In this document: positions 1 to 10,349 of the stretch, piece after piece
How the letters are laid out: each line of letters starts with the position of its first letter
Position numbering within the stretch: position 1 is the stretch's first letter
Assembly: GCA_943788515.1 (NCBI GenBank)
Contig: CALSQM010000001.1
Coordinates: 1-64,000, forward strand
Source: an uncultured SAR86 cluster bacterium
GTDB taxonomy: Bacteria > Pseudomonadota > Gammaproteobacteria > Magnimaribacterales > D2472
Length of the DNA stretch: 64,000 nucleotides
Direction of reading: 5' to 3'
Made by a program: the position numbers and the translations under genes
Notes under the pieces: model-generated
What the model saw: the letters and a program-made list of their open reading frames with translations, nothing else
What the model was told of the DNA's origin: nothing
Databases searched by the model: none

Positions 1-2
1 GG

Positions 3-287
3 GAAAGAAAAGTAAAACAAGAAGTCTCCATAGATATGGAATTTCCTTTTGATTGCAAAAGAGCAGCTGCAACCGATTCTATTGATGACACTATTGACTA
101 CAAGGCCATCTGCAAAGGCGTAATTAAATTTGTTGAAGATTCATCTTTTCAGCTTCAAGAATCACTTGCTGAGGGTATAGCTGCGCTTGTTAAAGAAGAA
201 TATAACGTAGAGTCCATAAAGCTAAGAGTATCAAAGCCTGGAGCTCTCAGGGGCGCTAAAGATGTTGGCTTAGTCATTCACAGATAA
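3..287 (+). CDS. folB: Dihydroneopterin aldolase, 5' end truncated by window start
   Basis: The frame is open upstream of the listed Met (ERKVKQEVSIDMEFPFD...). The C-terminal 'KLRVSKPGALRGAKDVGLVIHR' is FolB-like and folK follows directly. Confidence 0.88.
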   Translation, partial: ERKVKQEVSIDMEFPFDCKRAAATDSIDDTIDYKAICKGVIKFVEDSSFQLQESLAEGIAALVKEEYNVESIKLRVSKPGALRGAKDVGLVIHR

Positions 288-661
288 TGAAGTTTTACCT
301 CTCACTAGGAAGCAACATTAACGCAGAAGCAAATATTATTCTTGCTATAGAAAAACTCCAAAAAATATTAGATAACAGTGAATACTCGTCAGTGCATCAG
401 ACCAAGGCAGAAGGATTCGAGGGTGATGATTTTTTAAACCTTGTTGTATCAGGAGATACCGAACTATCTTTTGACGAGCTTAATAAAAAGTTAAAAGATA
501 TTGAAGATGAGGCCGGCAGAAATAGAGATGCTCCAAAATTCAGTGCCAGAACTTTGGATATAGATATAGTTCTTCAGGTTGATGATGAAGAAATCATATT
601 TGAGAGTGATGAAGTTGCAAAATATTCATTTGTTTCAGAGCCACTCAAAGAACTACTCTAA
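287..661 (+). CDS. folK: 2-amino-4-hydroxy-6-hydroxymethyldihydropteridine diphosphokinase
   Basis: MKFYLSLGSNINAEANI start and 'FSARTLDIDIVL' HPPK motif; adjacent to folB. Confidence 0.9.
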   Translation: MKFYLSLGSNINAEANIILAIEKLQKILDNSEYSSVHQTKAEGFEGDDFLNLVVSGDTELSFDELNKKLKDIEDEAGRNRDAPKFSARTLDIDIVLQVDDEEIIFESDEVAKYSFVSEPLKELL

Positions 662-675
662 ATAAACTAGCTTAC

Positions 676-1737
676 TTATTTAAAGTTTTTCTCCACAATA
701 GACCAAGCCGCATCTGATAAAGGATAAACCTTCATTCCTCTATCTTCAGCATGTTTGCTAGCAGCAGTCCCATCTCTTACTCTTCCTAAAATGCCCTGAC
801 ATATAGCTGCAACTTTAAAGATATTAAATGCCATATAGAACTCCCAATTAGCCGACATGTCTTTGCCAGTCGCCTCTGAGTACATATCTCGGTATTCTAT
901 TTCATTAGGCACGCCAAGTTCTTTCAGTTTTACATAATCATAATATAGAGGCTCTGTTCTCCATGTTAAGCAGTGATAGCTAAAATCTGCTACGGGATGC
1001 CCGAGAGTAGATAGCTCCCAATCTAAAACTCCAATAACCTCTTGGTTTTTCATAATCATGTTATCTAGGCGATAGTCACCATGCACAATAGAAGTTTCAT
1101 CATCGTCAGGAATGTTGTTTGGAAGCCACTCAATTAAATTATTCATAGCTTCAATGTTGTCAGTTTCTGATGCCATATACTGCTTTGACCATCTAGATAC
1201 TTGTCTTGCTACGTAGTTTCCAGGTTTGCCATAATCGTCTAGACCAACTTTCTTATAATCAACACTATGCAGAGCTGCAAGAGTCTTATTTTTATTTTGA
1301 TAAACTTTAATGCGTTGTTCTTTTGTTAAAGAGGGCAGCATTGGATCCCAATATATATCCCCATCTAAGCAGTCCATGACAAAAAATTCAGTTCCAGCAA
1401 CATCTTCATCCTTGCAGAGCCCATATGTCTTTGGAACAGGAACGTCAGTTTCATATAAAGCACTAATAACCTTATATTCTCTATCTACTGCATGAGCAGA
1501 TGGCAAGAGTTTTCCTGGAGGTTTTCTTCTTAAGACAAGGTTTTTAGCTTCAGTAATAATCTTATATGTTGGGTTAGACTGCCCACCCTTAAACTGCTCA
1601 ATAGTTTTGATGGCTCCTGCCCCAGGGACATTAGCATCAATCCAAGGTTGCAGCTTTGAAATCTCAATTTTTAAGTTTTCGGCAACTTCTTTGGTACCAG
1701 AAAATATTTGTTCGTATTTTTGTGCATCACTTGTCAT
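676..1737 (-). CDS. Phosphotransferase family protein (APH/ACAD10-like kinase fold)
   Basis: 353 aa; 'IVHGDYRLDNMI' and 'VLDWELSTLGHPVADFSYHCL' kinase motifs. Confidence 0.85.
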   Translation of the reverse strand: MTSDAQKYEQIFSGTKEVAENLKIEISKLQPWIDANVPGAGAIKTIEQFKGGQSNPTYKIITEAKNLVLRRKPPGKLLPSAHAVDREYKVISALYETDVPVPKTYGLCKDEDVAGTEFFVMDCLDGDIYWDPMLPSLTKEQRIKVYQNKNKTLAALHSVDYKKVGLDDYGKPGNYVARQVSRWSKQYMASETDNIEAMNNLIEWLPNNIPDDDETSIVHGDYRLDNMIMKNQEVIGVLDWELSTLGHPVADFSYHCLTWRTEPLYYDYVKLKELGVPNEIEYRDMYSEATGKDMSANWEFYMAFNIFKVAAICQGILGRVRDGTAASKHAEDRGMKVYPLSDAAWSIVEKNFK

Positions 1738-2462
1738 TACAGAGATCTCCCCCCATCAACTTTAATAATTTGACCTGTTATATATTTTGCTCCAGCAATA
1801 AACTTAACTGCTTGGGCAATATCTTTCTCAGAACCCATTTTTTTTAAAGGTATATTCGAAATTACTTTCTCTTTTTGTTCATCTGTCCATACAACATCCG
1901 GCGGCTCAAGCATTGCCCCTGGAGCAATTGCATTAACAGTAATTTCAGGCGCTAGTTCTCTTGCTAGACCTTTGGTTACCGATTCTAAACCACCTTTGGC
2001 AGCTGAGTATATAGAAAAATTTGCAACACCCTTGCTCAAATTAGTGTCTGTGATATTTATAATTGAACCATTAGATTCTTTTAATTTATCTCTAAGACCA
2101 TTAATTAAAAAAAGAGGCCCTTTTAAATTAGAGCCTACTAAGTTTGTCCAATGCTCTAAAGATATGTCTTCAATTGGAGTTGGATAAAAAGTAGATGCAT
2201 TATTAACAAGGATATCTATAGTCTCAAAAAGACCTTTAGCCTCATCCACCAATCTTGTAACTTCACTATCTACGTCTAGGTTGGCTTGAATAATTTTTGC
2301 AGTATTTGGATTTTTGGAATTGATTTGATTGGCAAGTTTCTCTGCATCATCTTTGGATGAGTTGTAGTGAATAATAATATTCCATCCCAAGTCAGAGTAG
2401 GTAAGGGCAATTTCTTTACCAATTCTCTTTGCAGCCCCTGTAATTAAAATTGTCTTATTCAT
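1737..2462 (-). CDS. SDR-family oxidoreductase, pteridine reductase (FolM)-like
   Basis: TGAAKRIG, NNAS, YSAAKGG motifs; size and motifs resemble FolM/PTR1 SDRs. Confidence 0.75.
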   Translation of the reverse strand: MNKTILITGAAKRIGKEIALTYSDLGWNIIIHYNSSKDDAEKLANQINSKNPNTAKIIQANLDVDSEVTRLVDEAKGLFETIDILVNNASTFYPTPIEDISLEHWTNLVGSNLKGPLFLINGLRDKLKESNGSIINITDTNLSKGVANFSIYSAAKGGLESVTKGLARELAPEITVNAIAPGAMLEPPDVVWTDEQKEKVISNIPLKKMGSEKDIAQAVKFIAGAKYITGQIIKVDGGRSL

Positions 2463-3477
2463 CTAGATTCTCTATAACTTGTTTGAGTAGTTTAATCTTT
2501 TCTTCTTCAATATGCTCATTTGAAACCTTTGATAATATTGAAAAATCCGTATTCTTCATTCCTTCTACCAATTTGAGTATTAATTTTTTTGTTTCTTTGA
2601 TCTGAGGGAGGCATACAAGATGTTTTATTAAATCCTCATCCCGCTCCAGACGTACATTTTTAAGGATACCTAAAAGACATTCTTCATCAGGGTTAGCTGG
2701 TATTTTAGATAAGGCTTTTAAGGTCTGCGAGGCATTTATAAAACTATTTGGTATTGGCAAATCTTTCCCAATCAAAAAACTATTATTAATTTGGAGTTCG
2801 GCCCATCTTATGGATGGATCATTCACTGATGAGCACCCTGAATTTTTAAGATCCTTGAAATGAAAGACATGCATTTCATATTCAATTAAAGTTTCAAAAT
2901 AAATACTTGGGTTGTTTGAGGATAAAGCCCTTTCTGTCTCTGCCCATATTCTATTCTTTGAAAGGGTCCCAATTTCACCAAGATCAATAATAGTATTTAT
3001 GAGTTTTTTGGTTTCTTTAGATATCACAAAGTCTTTTAGATGATCATAAGTTCTAAATCTTGCCAGTCTTATAGCTCTCAAGGGATCCTCAGAAAATGCA
3101 TCAGAAACATGTCTAAAAATTTTATTTTTTATATCGGCAATGCCATTAAATGGATCAATTAGTCTGCCACTATCATCTTTGGCGATTGCGTTTATAGTGA
3201 AGTCTCTTCTTGAAAGATCCTCTTCAAGAGTTACTTCTTTCCCATAATAAAAATTAAAACCATGGTATCCATGTCCAGTTTTCCTTTCGGTTCTTGCTAG
3301 GGCATATTCTTCCTTTGTAGATGGATGCAAGAAAACTGGAAAATCTTTACCAATAGGCTTAAAACCTTTCTCAATCATTTCTTCAGGAGAGGAGCCAACA
3401 ACAACCCAGTCCCTATCTTTTGCTTTAGTTTTTAAAAGAGCGTCTCGAACAGCACCCCCAACTTCATAAATCTTCAT
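2455..3477 (-). CDS. cca: tRNA nucleotidyltransferase (CCA-adding)
   Basis: 'VGGAVRDALLKTKAKDRDWVVVG' and 'RRDFTINAIA' motifs. Confidence 0.92.
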   Translation of the reverse strand: MKIYEVGGAVRDALLKTKAKDRDWVVVGSSPEEMIEKGFKPIGKDFPVFLHPSTKEEYALARTERKTGHGYHGFNFYYGKEVTLEEDLSRRDFTINAIAKDDSGRLIDPFNGIADIKNKIFRHVSDAFSEDPLRAIRLARFRTYDHLKDFVISKETKKLINTIIDLGEIGTLSKNRIWAETERALSSNNPSIYFETLIEYEMHVFHFKDLKNSGCSSVNDPSIRWAELQINNSFLIGKDLPIPNSFINASQTLKALSKIPANPDEECLLGILKNVRLERDEDLIKHLVCLPQIKETKKLILKLVEGMKNTDFSILSKVSNEHIEEEKIKLLKQVIENLDE

Positions 3478-4280
3478 GCTTTTTTAACTTGAAATAATTT
3501 CCTGTCTTCTAATCTTATCGCTGTGAGCTTATTTCCCCAAACGCATCCTGTATCAACTCCTATTATATTAGTTAATTTAGTTTTACCCTCGAGAGCTGCC
3601 CAATGCCCAAAAATAATATATTGATTCTCTTTTAAATTTTTAATTGTTTGGTTGAACCATGGAACATGTATCTCATCAGTTTTATTTTTTTTAGCCTTCA
3701 ATTTTAACGAACCATCTTTTCCAAGAAATCTCATTCTAGTAAAGTAATTAATAATAATTCTAGATCTCTTATAGCCCTTAAGGTCTGAATTCCATATCTT
3801 AGGAGTATCTCCCCATATATTTTTTAATATCTTAAAAGAATCATCTTTCATCCCAGTTTGTATTTCTTTTGAAAGTTTTTTAGCCATCCTGATATCCCAA
3901 ATATAAGGTATACCCGCATGAGATATCCAAAAAGTTTCTTTTGTTTCTTTAATTTTGATCTCTAGTAATAAAGGTAATTTTTTTAACCAGGAGTGATATT
4001 TTTGAATATTTTTTGAATCTAAAACTTTTTTTAGTGATTTATTTTTCTTTTGATGTTCTATTAGGTAAAGCAAATAGAAGTCATGATTTCCCAATACTGC
4101 TTTTATAGATCCTTTGTGCCTCATGCAAAACTCCATCACTTCAAGAGATTGATGGCCTCTATTAACAAGGTCTCCAGCAAAGATAATTTTATCTTTATTT
4201 GGGTTGAATTTTATTTTTTTTACAAGTGCTTGAAGTTCTGAATAGCACCCCTGAACATCGCCTATTACGTAATGAGCCAT
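3474..4280 (-). CDS. apaH: Bis(5'-nucleosyl)-tetraphosphatase, symmetrical
   Basis: 'YVIGDVQGCYSEL', 'FAGDLVNRG', 'VLGNHDFYLL' phosphoesterase motifs; next to rsmA. Confidence 0.93.
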   Translation of the reverse strand: MAHYVIGDVQGCYSELQALVKKIKFNPNKDKIIFAGDLVNRGHQSLEVMEFCMRHKGSIKAVLGNHDFYLLYLIEHQKKNKSLKKVLDSKNIQKYHSWLKKLPLLLEIKIKETKETFWISHAGIPYIWDIRMAKKLSKEIQTGMKDDSFKILKNIWGDTPKIWNSDLKGYKRSRIIINYFTRMRFLGKDGSLKLKAKKNKTDEIHVPWFNQTIKNLKENQYIIFGHWAALEGKTKLTNIIGVDTGCVWGNKLTAIRLEDRKLFQVKKA

Positions 4281-5050
4281 TATTCTTTATAAGACTCAGC
4301 TAGTTTTATATATTCTTCAAGTGAAATTTCTTCTGGCCTAAGATTATTATCAATATCTAAACCAATCCAATCAAAATCTTGTTTTTTTAAATTATTCCTA
4401 ATACTTTTTCTTCTAGATACAAATGATAGATCTATGACCTTATAGAGACTTGTAATTAATTCAGGGTCAAGATTAGAGTTTTCTTTTGGAGTCATTCTTA
4501 TAAAGCTAGACATCACCTTTGGTTTAATATCAAAAGATTCAGGAGGCACATCAAATAAAATTTCAGCATTAAAGAAGGCAGAAATTTTTAAGGATAATTT
4601 CCCCCAATTTTTAGTCTTGATATTACCGGTTATTTTTTCGGCTACTTCTCTTTGAACTAAAAAATGCATGTCTTTGATACAGCTCGACCATTGAATAAAT
4701 TTCAAAATAATTTGGGTAGATATATTGTATGGAAGATTTCCTACTATTCTAAAGTTACCCTCATTAAGAAAATCTAAAGATGTTTTAAGAATATCATCAT
4801 TGACGAAGTTAAATTCAGCTGGCCCATTTAAGTTTTTAGACAAGTATTCAATATTCTCTCTATCGACATCAATAGCTTTTACTTTAATACCTGGCTTATT
4901 GAGAGTTTTTGTAAGAGCCCCCATCCCAGGACCAACTTCTAAAAATTGATCTCCAGAATATGGAGAGACTGACTGACCCATTTCAAAAATAATAGCTGGA
5001 TCAGATAAGTAGTTTTGCCCAAACTTTCTTCTTATATCTCTCTTATCCAT
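4280..5050 (-). CDS. rsmA: 16S rRNA (adenine1518-N6/adenine1519-N6)-dimethyltransferase
   Basis: 'RRKFGQNYLSD', 'LEVGPGMGALT', 'NLPYNIST' motifs. Confidence 0.95.
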   Translation of the reverse strand: MDKRDIRRKFGQNYLSDPAIIFEMGQSVSPYSGDQFLEVGPGMGALTKTLNKPGIKVKAIDVDRENIEYLSKNLNGPAEFNFVNDDILKTSLDFLNEGNFRIVGNLPYNISTQIILKFIQWSSCIKDMHFLVQREVAEKITGNIKTKNWGKLSLKISAFFNAEILFDVPPESFDIKPKVMSSFIRMTPKENSNLDPELITSLYKVIDLSFVSRRKSIRNNLKKQDFDWIGLDIDNNLRPEEISLEEYIKLAESYKE

Positions 5051-6027
5051 TAGATAATTTTCTTTGCAGCTCTTAACGCCTCTTGAAAAGAAGCAACATC
5101 TGCCTTGCCAGACCCGGCAATATCTAATGCAACACCGTGGTCCACCGATGTCCTTATGATAGGTACTCCGAGGGTAATATTAATGGAGCTTCCAAAACTT
5201 AGTGCTTTTATAACAGGTAAAACCTGGTCATGATACATTCCAAGATAGGCATCAGTTTCTTGTAATATTTTTGAAGTAAACGCAGTATCAGCTGACGTAG
5301 GCATAGATACATTAATATTATTTTCTCTTAGTTTTATTACAGCTGGCTCTAAAACATTTTTTTCTTCTGTTCCAATTTTTCCCCCTTCTCCAGCATGAGG
5401 ATTTAAACCAAGTAGCTTTATTCGAGGCTCCTGAATTTTAAATTTCGATACAAGCTCATTATGTAAAATCGTAACTTTATTAATAATAAGTCTTTCAGTT
5501 ATTAACTTTGGCACTTTTTTTAAAGGAACATGTGTTGTCGCAATAGCAACCTTAAGTTTTTTTGAACCCAGAAGCATTAAGACATCTTTGCTGCCTGTTC
5601 TTTGCTGAATATACTCAGTATGTCCTGAAAAATTACTTTTAAGAGATATTATATTTTCTTTGCTAATAGGGCCTGTGACTAAAGCAGTTTTGGAATTCAA
5701 TGATTGGTCAATACCAAAATCGAGATTTTTAAGAACATATGCTGCATTAGATTTATATAACTTCCCAGGTTTTGTATTTCTACATTTTGAGATCTCTTTG
5801 ACTTGAATAGTTCCAGTCTTGTTTGAATTAATACTATCTAAATTATCAATAGCACATACTTTTATTTTTTGCTTAAGCAGTAACGCTCTATCCTCAATCA
5901 GCTTTTTATCAGCTATGCAGACAATAGGAATTTTAATTTTTTCCCAAAAGGGGAGGCTGCATAATTGAATAATTAAATCAGGCCCAATGCCCGAGGGTTC
6001 TCCAGGAGAATAAAGAATTTTCTTCAA
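5050..6027 (-). CDS. pdxA: 4-hydroxythreonine-4-phosphate dehydrogenase
   Basis: 'SPGEPSGIGPDL', 'GHTEY', 'GLNPHAGEGG', 'YHDQVLPVIK' motifs; between surA and rsmA. Confidence 0.95.
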   Translation of the reverse strand: MKKILYSPGEPSGIGPDLIIQLCSLPFWEKIKIPIVCIADKKLIEDRALLLKQKIKVCAIDNLDSINSNKTGTIQVKEISKCRNTKPGKLYKSNAAYVLKNLDFGIDQSLNSKTALVTGPISKENIISLKSNFSGHTEYIQQRTGSKDVLMLLGSKKLKVAIATTHVPLKKVPKLITERLIINKVTILHNELVSKFKIQEPRIKLLGLNPHAGEGGKIGTEEKNVLEPAVIKLRENNINVSMPTSADTAFTSKILQETDAYLGMYHDQVLPVIKALSFGSSINITLGVPIIRTSVDHGVALDIAGSGKADVASFQEALRAAKKII

Positions 6028-7265
6028 TCTAGGTCTTTAAATTCAACAAATGCTTCTGCTCGCATCGATCTTAAGGAGTTCTCAAGCGCCTCATCATACT
6101 TTCTAGAATAAAGAACTTGATAAGCTTGATCTTCAATTAATTCAGCTGTTTGATCATGATTCCTTGTTTCCATCACCTCTAAAAAATGAAAACCAAACTG
6201 GGTTTGAAATACATTAGATAAAACTCCAATTTCTGAATCAATCATGGTTTCTTCAAATTCTGGTGCCAGAACGCCTTTACCCAACCAGTCCAAAACACCA
6301 CCAAGCTTTGCAGATCCAGGGTCTTCAGAAAACTCTTCAGCAAGCAATTCAAAACTTTCACCATCCACAACTCTTTGTCTAATAGCATTAAGCTCAGCTT
6401 CTGTTTCTTCTTCAGTCCTTATAGCTGAAGGCATTAATAAAATATGTCTGGATAGCCATTGATCTTCATATCGAACAAAAGTACCTCTTTTATCTTGAAG
6501 CTTAAGTATGTGAAATCCTGCGCCACTCTCTAAGGGCTCAGTTACAAAACCTACATCTTTTCTATTTATAGCATCGGCGAATAATTGAGGCATATCAGCT
6601 GCTTTTCTCCATGGCATAACTCCACCAGTTGAAGCATTCCCACTTAATGAAATTTCTTTTGCAAGTTCAGAGAAGTTTTCTCCATCACTAACCCTTTTAA
6701 GTGCAGAGATCGCATCATTTTGAGTTTTCACTAGTATCTGATTTACTAATAATTCTGGTTCCAATTCTACTAACGACTCGTCCGTTGCCAAAAACGCCTC
6801 AAATTCTTTAGCAGTAATATCAATTTCTGATTGAACTCTTCCTCTTTGAATTCTTTGTATGATCATCTCTTTACGAATCTGTTCTCTAAGATCTTCATAT
6901 TTAGTACCCTCATTTTCTAAAGAGGTTATAAATTCTTGAAGCTCCATTTTATTGTTAGCAGCAACTCTTATCATTGTTTGATTTAGCTCAGAGTCACTTA
7001 TTCTTACACCAGCCCTATCTGCCATTTGTAACTGCAATTCTTCAATGATTAGCCTTTCTGCTACTTGTTCTAATAATTCTTCTTTAGGAGGCTTTGGAAT
7101 ATTTTGCTGGTCATACCTGGCTGTCATCTCTTCAAAATCATTATTTATTTGAGATTCCATGATGACTCCATCATCAACAATAACAGCAACCCTATCCAGT
7201 ATTTCGACTGCAGAAAATAATGAAGGAATCAAAAGAACAAATGAGGGTAAAAATATTTTTTTCAT
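6024..7265 (-). CDS. surA: Periplasmic peptidylprolyl isomerase SurA
   Basis: Signal peptide, 'LDRVAVIVDDGVIMESQ', two parvulin-like domains; downstream of lptD. Confidence 0.93.
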   Translation of the reverse strand: MKKIFLPSFVLLIPSLFSAVEILDRVAVIVDDGVIMESQINNDFEEMTARYDQQNIPKPPKEELLEQVAERLIIEELQLQMADRAGVRISDSELNQTMIRVAANNKMELQEFITSLENEGTKYEDLREQIRKEMIIQRIQRGRVQSEIDITAKEFEAFLATDESLVELEPELLVNQILVKTQNDAISALKRVSDGENFSELAKEISLSGNASTGGVMPWRKAADMPQLFADAINRKDVGFVTEPLESGAGFHILKLQDKRGTFVRYEDQWLSRHILLMPSAIRTEEETEAELNAIRQRVVDGESFELLAEEFSEDPGSAKLGGVLDWLGKGVLAPEFEETMIDSEIGVLSNVFQTQFGFHFLEVMETRNHDQTAELIEDQAYQVLYSRKYDEALENSLRSMRAEAFVEFKDLD

Positions 7266-7272
7266 ATTAGAT

Positions 7273-9648
7273 TTAGTAATTAAAAAGTGAATTATTCAGT
7301 AGTCTATTTATTTTATTAGTGGAGGAATTAAAGCCCTTGAGTTCAAACTCAAAATTTATTCGTCCCTTGTTTTCAATCTGAATAATATTATCCCATGCTT
7401 CTGCCAAATGGGGATAGTAAATATCTTTATTAATATATTTTGAAAGATTTCTATCTGATCCAGTCATTCTTAATGCAAAACAACAGTTCTCATATTCTAT
7501 ACCTAAGATACTCTCAATATTTTTATTAATTTCATCATCATGTTTTAGTTTTGCAATAAATTTAAATTTGGAGCTTAGCCTGATATCACCGAATATTTCT
7601 GAATAACTCATAGGGAAATTAAAATCACCCGACATTCTCCTGTATCTTTTAGCAATTCCAATCGACCCACCATTAAAATCATGCTTTAGGGTTAATCCAC
7701 CTAACGGCATTTTTTTATTTTTATTAAAATATCCTCCGTAAGCCATTAGCATGGTATTTCTATTAGGCATCCACTTGCCCATGACAGTTGTAGGTCCTCT
7801 ATCCATTGGCATCCCATCTATTTTAGTTGATTCCATGTTCATAGAGCTATCTAATATGCTATGACCAGACATCATTGGACGCATCCAAACCCTTCTATCA
7901 TCTAAAAAATATTTCTTGGAAACAGATACTGACAACTTTTCCATGCCCATTATGATTTTTTTATACTTTAAGCTGAGGGTGTAAAATTTTTGATCTCCAA
8001 TTCTATCCATCCCAGAAAAACGCAGATTATTAAATAATTCATTATTCATAGATAGTTCGTCTGCATCAAATATTGGGTTATTTGTTTGATCCTTATATGC
8101 TGTGTAACCAACAAATAGTCTAGGCTCAATAAAGTAGTTATTGTCTTGAGAGTTCCTTATAAAAATAGAGCTAATATCAATAGATGCATTGGGCACATTC
8201 ACATCATTAGTTGCTTGAGAGTTCCCAGAAAGATTATATTTAATAGAACTGATTCCAACATTTGCAACGATCTTTATTCCTTTAATATAACTATGATTTT
8301 GCAATGAAAGATCTGAATAAATTCTTGAACCCTCAGCTGGATTATTGATAAGTCTAGGGTATTTACCAGACATATCCTGATTGCCAAAATAGCCATGAAT
8401 AGAACTAGCCTTAAATGAAGATATATTGAGCTGCTCTTTTAAAATAATTTTTCCAAAACTTCTTGAATAGTTAAAATCAATCGATGGAGATTGTTCATAA
8501 CCATTGGTTAGAATAGGGTTCAGAGTTTGATAGCCTTGATGTTTTATTTGCACAGACGCATTTTTAAAAGTTTTTGATAAAGAAAAATTTTGACTTAAGT
8601 TTTGTATTCTCTGATAACCAATTGAAGTTATGTCTCCAGGGATATCTCTAAGAAAAAGACTATCCGATACTTTCGACCAATCTAAATCAATTTTTATTGA
8701 TTCATGCTCGAATGTATCGAAAATATTAAAGGCCCATCTTGGAGAATTACTGCCATATCCTTCTTTTTCATATTCGTCATCTTTACTAAAATAAATGATA
8801 TCTAGGTTTCGTAGGTTTCTATTTTCTCCATGCAGAGACCGGAAATTTAATTCTAACCCTTGTCCGCGCTTTGCAATCATCCTTGGGGCTATTGTTATAT
8901 CAGAAGACGAAGACAGCACTTTGTAATATGGGAGTGTTATATCAGCCCCATCCGATGAAAAAGATAACGAGGGCTCAAGAAATCCTGTCATCCTTTCAGT
9001 TGACGTTGCAAAGGGCAGTTGCGGCAATGCAAGAACAGTTTTGCCCATTACTTGAAGTTTTATTGATTTAGCTAAGCCTCGATTAGTTTCCGCATTCAAT
9101 CTAATTTCTTTAGCTTGTATTACCCATCCCTTGCTCGGGTTAGCGCATGAAGATATCGATGTATTCGCTAAATTTATTATGCTATTTAACTGCCCATCAA
9201 GGCTTTCAAATTTAAAAATAAGGCCTCTTTCATCAAGGTAGGCCTGACCATCAAAAAGAGATAATTCGCTATCTTTTTTATTAAAAAAACCATTTTCTGC
9301 TCGAAAGTAGAAGTCTTTTAAGAAGATTTCACCACCATTAAAAAATTGTATTTTTCCATTATCTCTATCCAGATTTGCATTCTGTGCTTTTAATAAGCCT
9401 TCTGGAAAATCTAAAGTAACGTTACCATCAAGAACAAGATTCTTATTATCAGTAAACTCAAATTGATCTGAATTTACCTTAAGATCTTGACCTTCCTTTA
9501 CTTCACCCATTAAGGGTGAATAGGCTATACATCTACTTACATTTGACTCGGATGTTGGAATTAAAACCAATTCACTTATTTCACCATATGCAAAAGATGA
9601 TATAGAAATAAGCCCACAGATATTGGTTATAAAAGAAGATTTCTTCAT
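7273..9648 (-). CDS. lptD: LPS-assembly protein LptD
   Basis: 791 aa, signal peptide, OstA-like N-terminal region, C-terminal 'YENCCFALRM' Cys pair; upstream of surA. Confidence 0.9.
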   Translation of the reverse strand: MKKSSFITNICGLISISSFAYGEISELVLIPTSESNVSRCIAYSPLMGEVKEGQDLKVNSDQFEFTDNKNLVLDGNVTLDFPEGLLKAQNANLDRDNGKIQFFNGGEIFLKDFYFRAENGFFNKKDSELSLFDGQAYLDERGLIFKFESLDGQLNSIINLANTSISSCANPSKGWVIQAKEIRLNAETNRGLAKSIKLQVMGKTVLALPQLPFATSTERMTGFLEPSLSFSSDGADITLPYYKVLSSSSDITIAPRMIAKRGQGLELNFRSLHGENRNLRNLDIIYFSKDDEYEKEGYGSNSPRWAFNIFDTFEHESIKIDLDWSKVSDSLFLRDIPGDITSIGYQRIQNLSQNFSLSKTFKNASVQIKHQGYQTLNPILTNGYEQSPSIDFNYSRSFGKIILKEQLNISSFKASSIHGYFGNQDMSGKYPRLINNPAEGSRIYSDLSLQNHSYIKGIKIVANVGISSIKYNLSGNSQATNDVNVPNASIDISSIFIRNSQDNNYFIEPRLFVGYTAYKDQTNNPIFDADELSMNNELFNNLRFSGMDRIGDQKFYTLSLKYKKIIMGMEKLSVSVSKKYFLDDRRVWMRPMMSGHSILDSSMNMESTKIDGMPMDRGPTTVMGKWMPNRNTMLMAYGGYFNKNKKMPLGGLTLKHDFNGGSIGIAKRYRRMSGDFNFPMSYSEIFGDIRLSSKFKFIAKLKHDDEINKNIESILGIEYENCCFALRMTGSDRNLSKYINKDIYYPHLAEAWDNIIQIENKGRINFEFELKGFNSSTNKINRLLNNSLFNY

Positions 9649-9697
9649 AGATTTATTTTATACCTCTTAGCTTTGAAAGAGTATTTTATAAAAAGTT

Positions 9698-10303
9698 CTA
9701 TTTCTTATAAGAATTAATATACTCTTCAAGCTGATAAAGGTGGTCTTTTCCAAAAAATATTTGCTGATCCATAAAGAAAGTTGGAACTCCAAAAGCTCCC
9801 TTATCAACAGCTTCGCTTGTATTTTTAATCAGCTTATCTTTACATTCTTGTGAAGTTACTATTTTGATAATAGCTTCAGCATCAAGTTTATTACTTATAA
9901 GAGTTTCTTGCAGGACATCTAGATCTGAAAGATTCTTACCTTCTTCCCACATAGCGCAAAGCATTACCTCAATATACTGATCAAATATGCTTAATTCTTG
10001 AGCTGCAAGAGCCCCTCTTTGGACATTGACAGTATTCTGCGGAAAATGCGAATTAAATTTATATTTATCAAGCTTATGCTGTTTTATGAACCTTTCAATT
10101 TCAATAAATTGATAGTTATTCTTATTTTTAATATCAGCAAAAGCAACGAAGGGAGGCTGGTTACCAGATAACTTCATTATTCCTCCTAGCAAACAAGGTA
10201 CATAATTAAATTTCACCCCAGTTCTTTCTTCGAACCCAGGAATTAGTTGATGACAGAAATATGCATTCGGGCTTGCTATATCAAAAATAAAGTCTACTTT
10301 CAT
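9698..10303 (-). CDS. 2-hydroxychromene-2-carboxylate isomerase / DsbA-family thioredoxin-fold protein
   Basis: 'VDFIFDIASPNAYF' start, 'GAFGVPTFFMDQQIFFGKDHL' C-terminal motif. Confidence 0.85.
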   Translation of the reverse strand: MKVDFIFDIASPNAYFCHQLIPGFEERTGVKFNYVPCLLGGIMKLSGNQPPFVAFADIKNKNNYQFIEIERFIKQHKLDKYKFNSHFPQNTVNVQRGALAAQELSIFDQYIEVMLCAMWEEGKNLSDLDVLQETLISNKLDAEAIIKIVTSQECKDKLIKNTSEAVDKGAFGVPTFFMDQQIFFGKDHLYQLEEYINSYKK

Positions 10304-10349
10304 TTGTACCTACAATTTTGTAAAGTTATGTAAACAATTAAACACTTAT

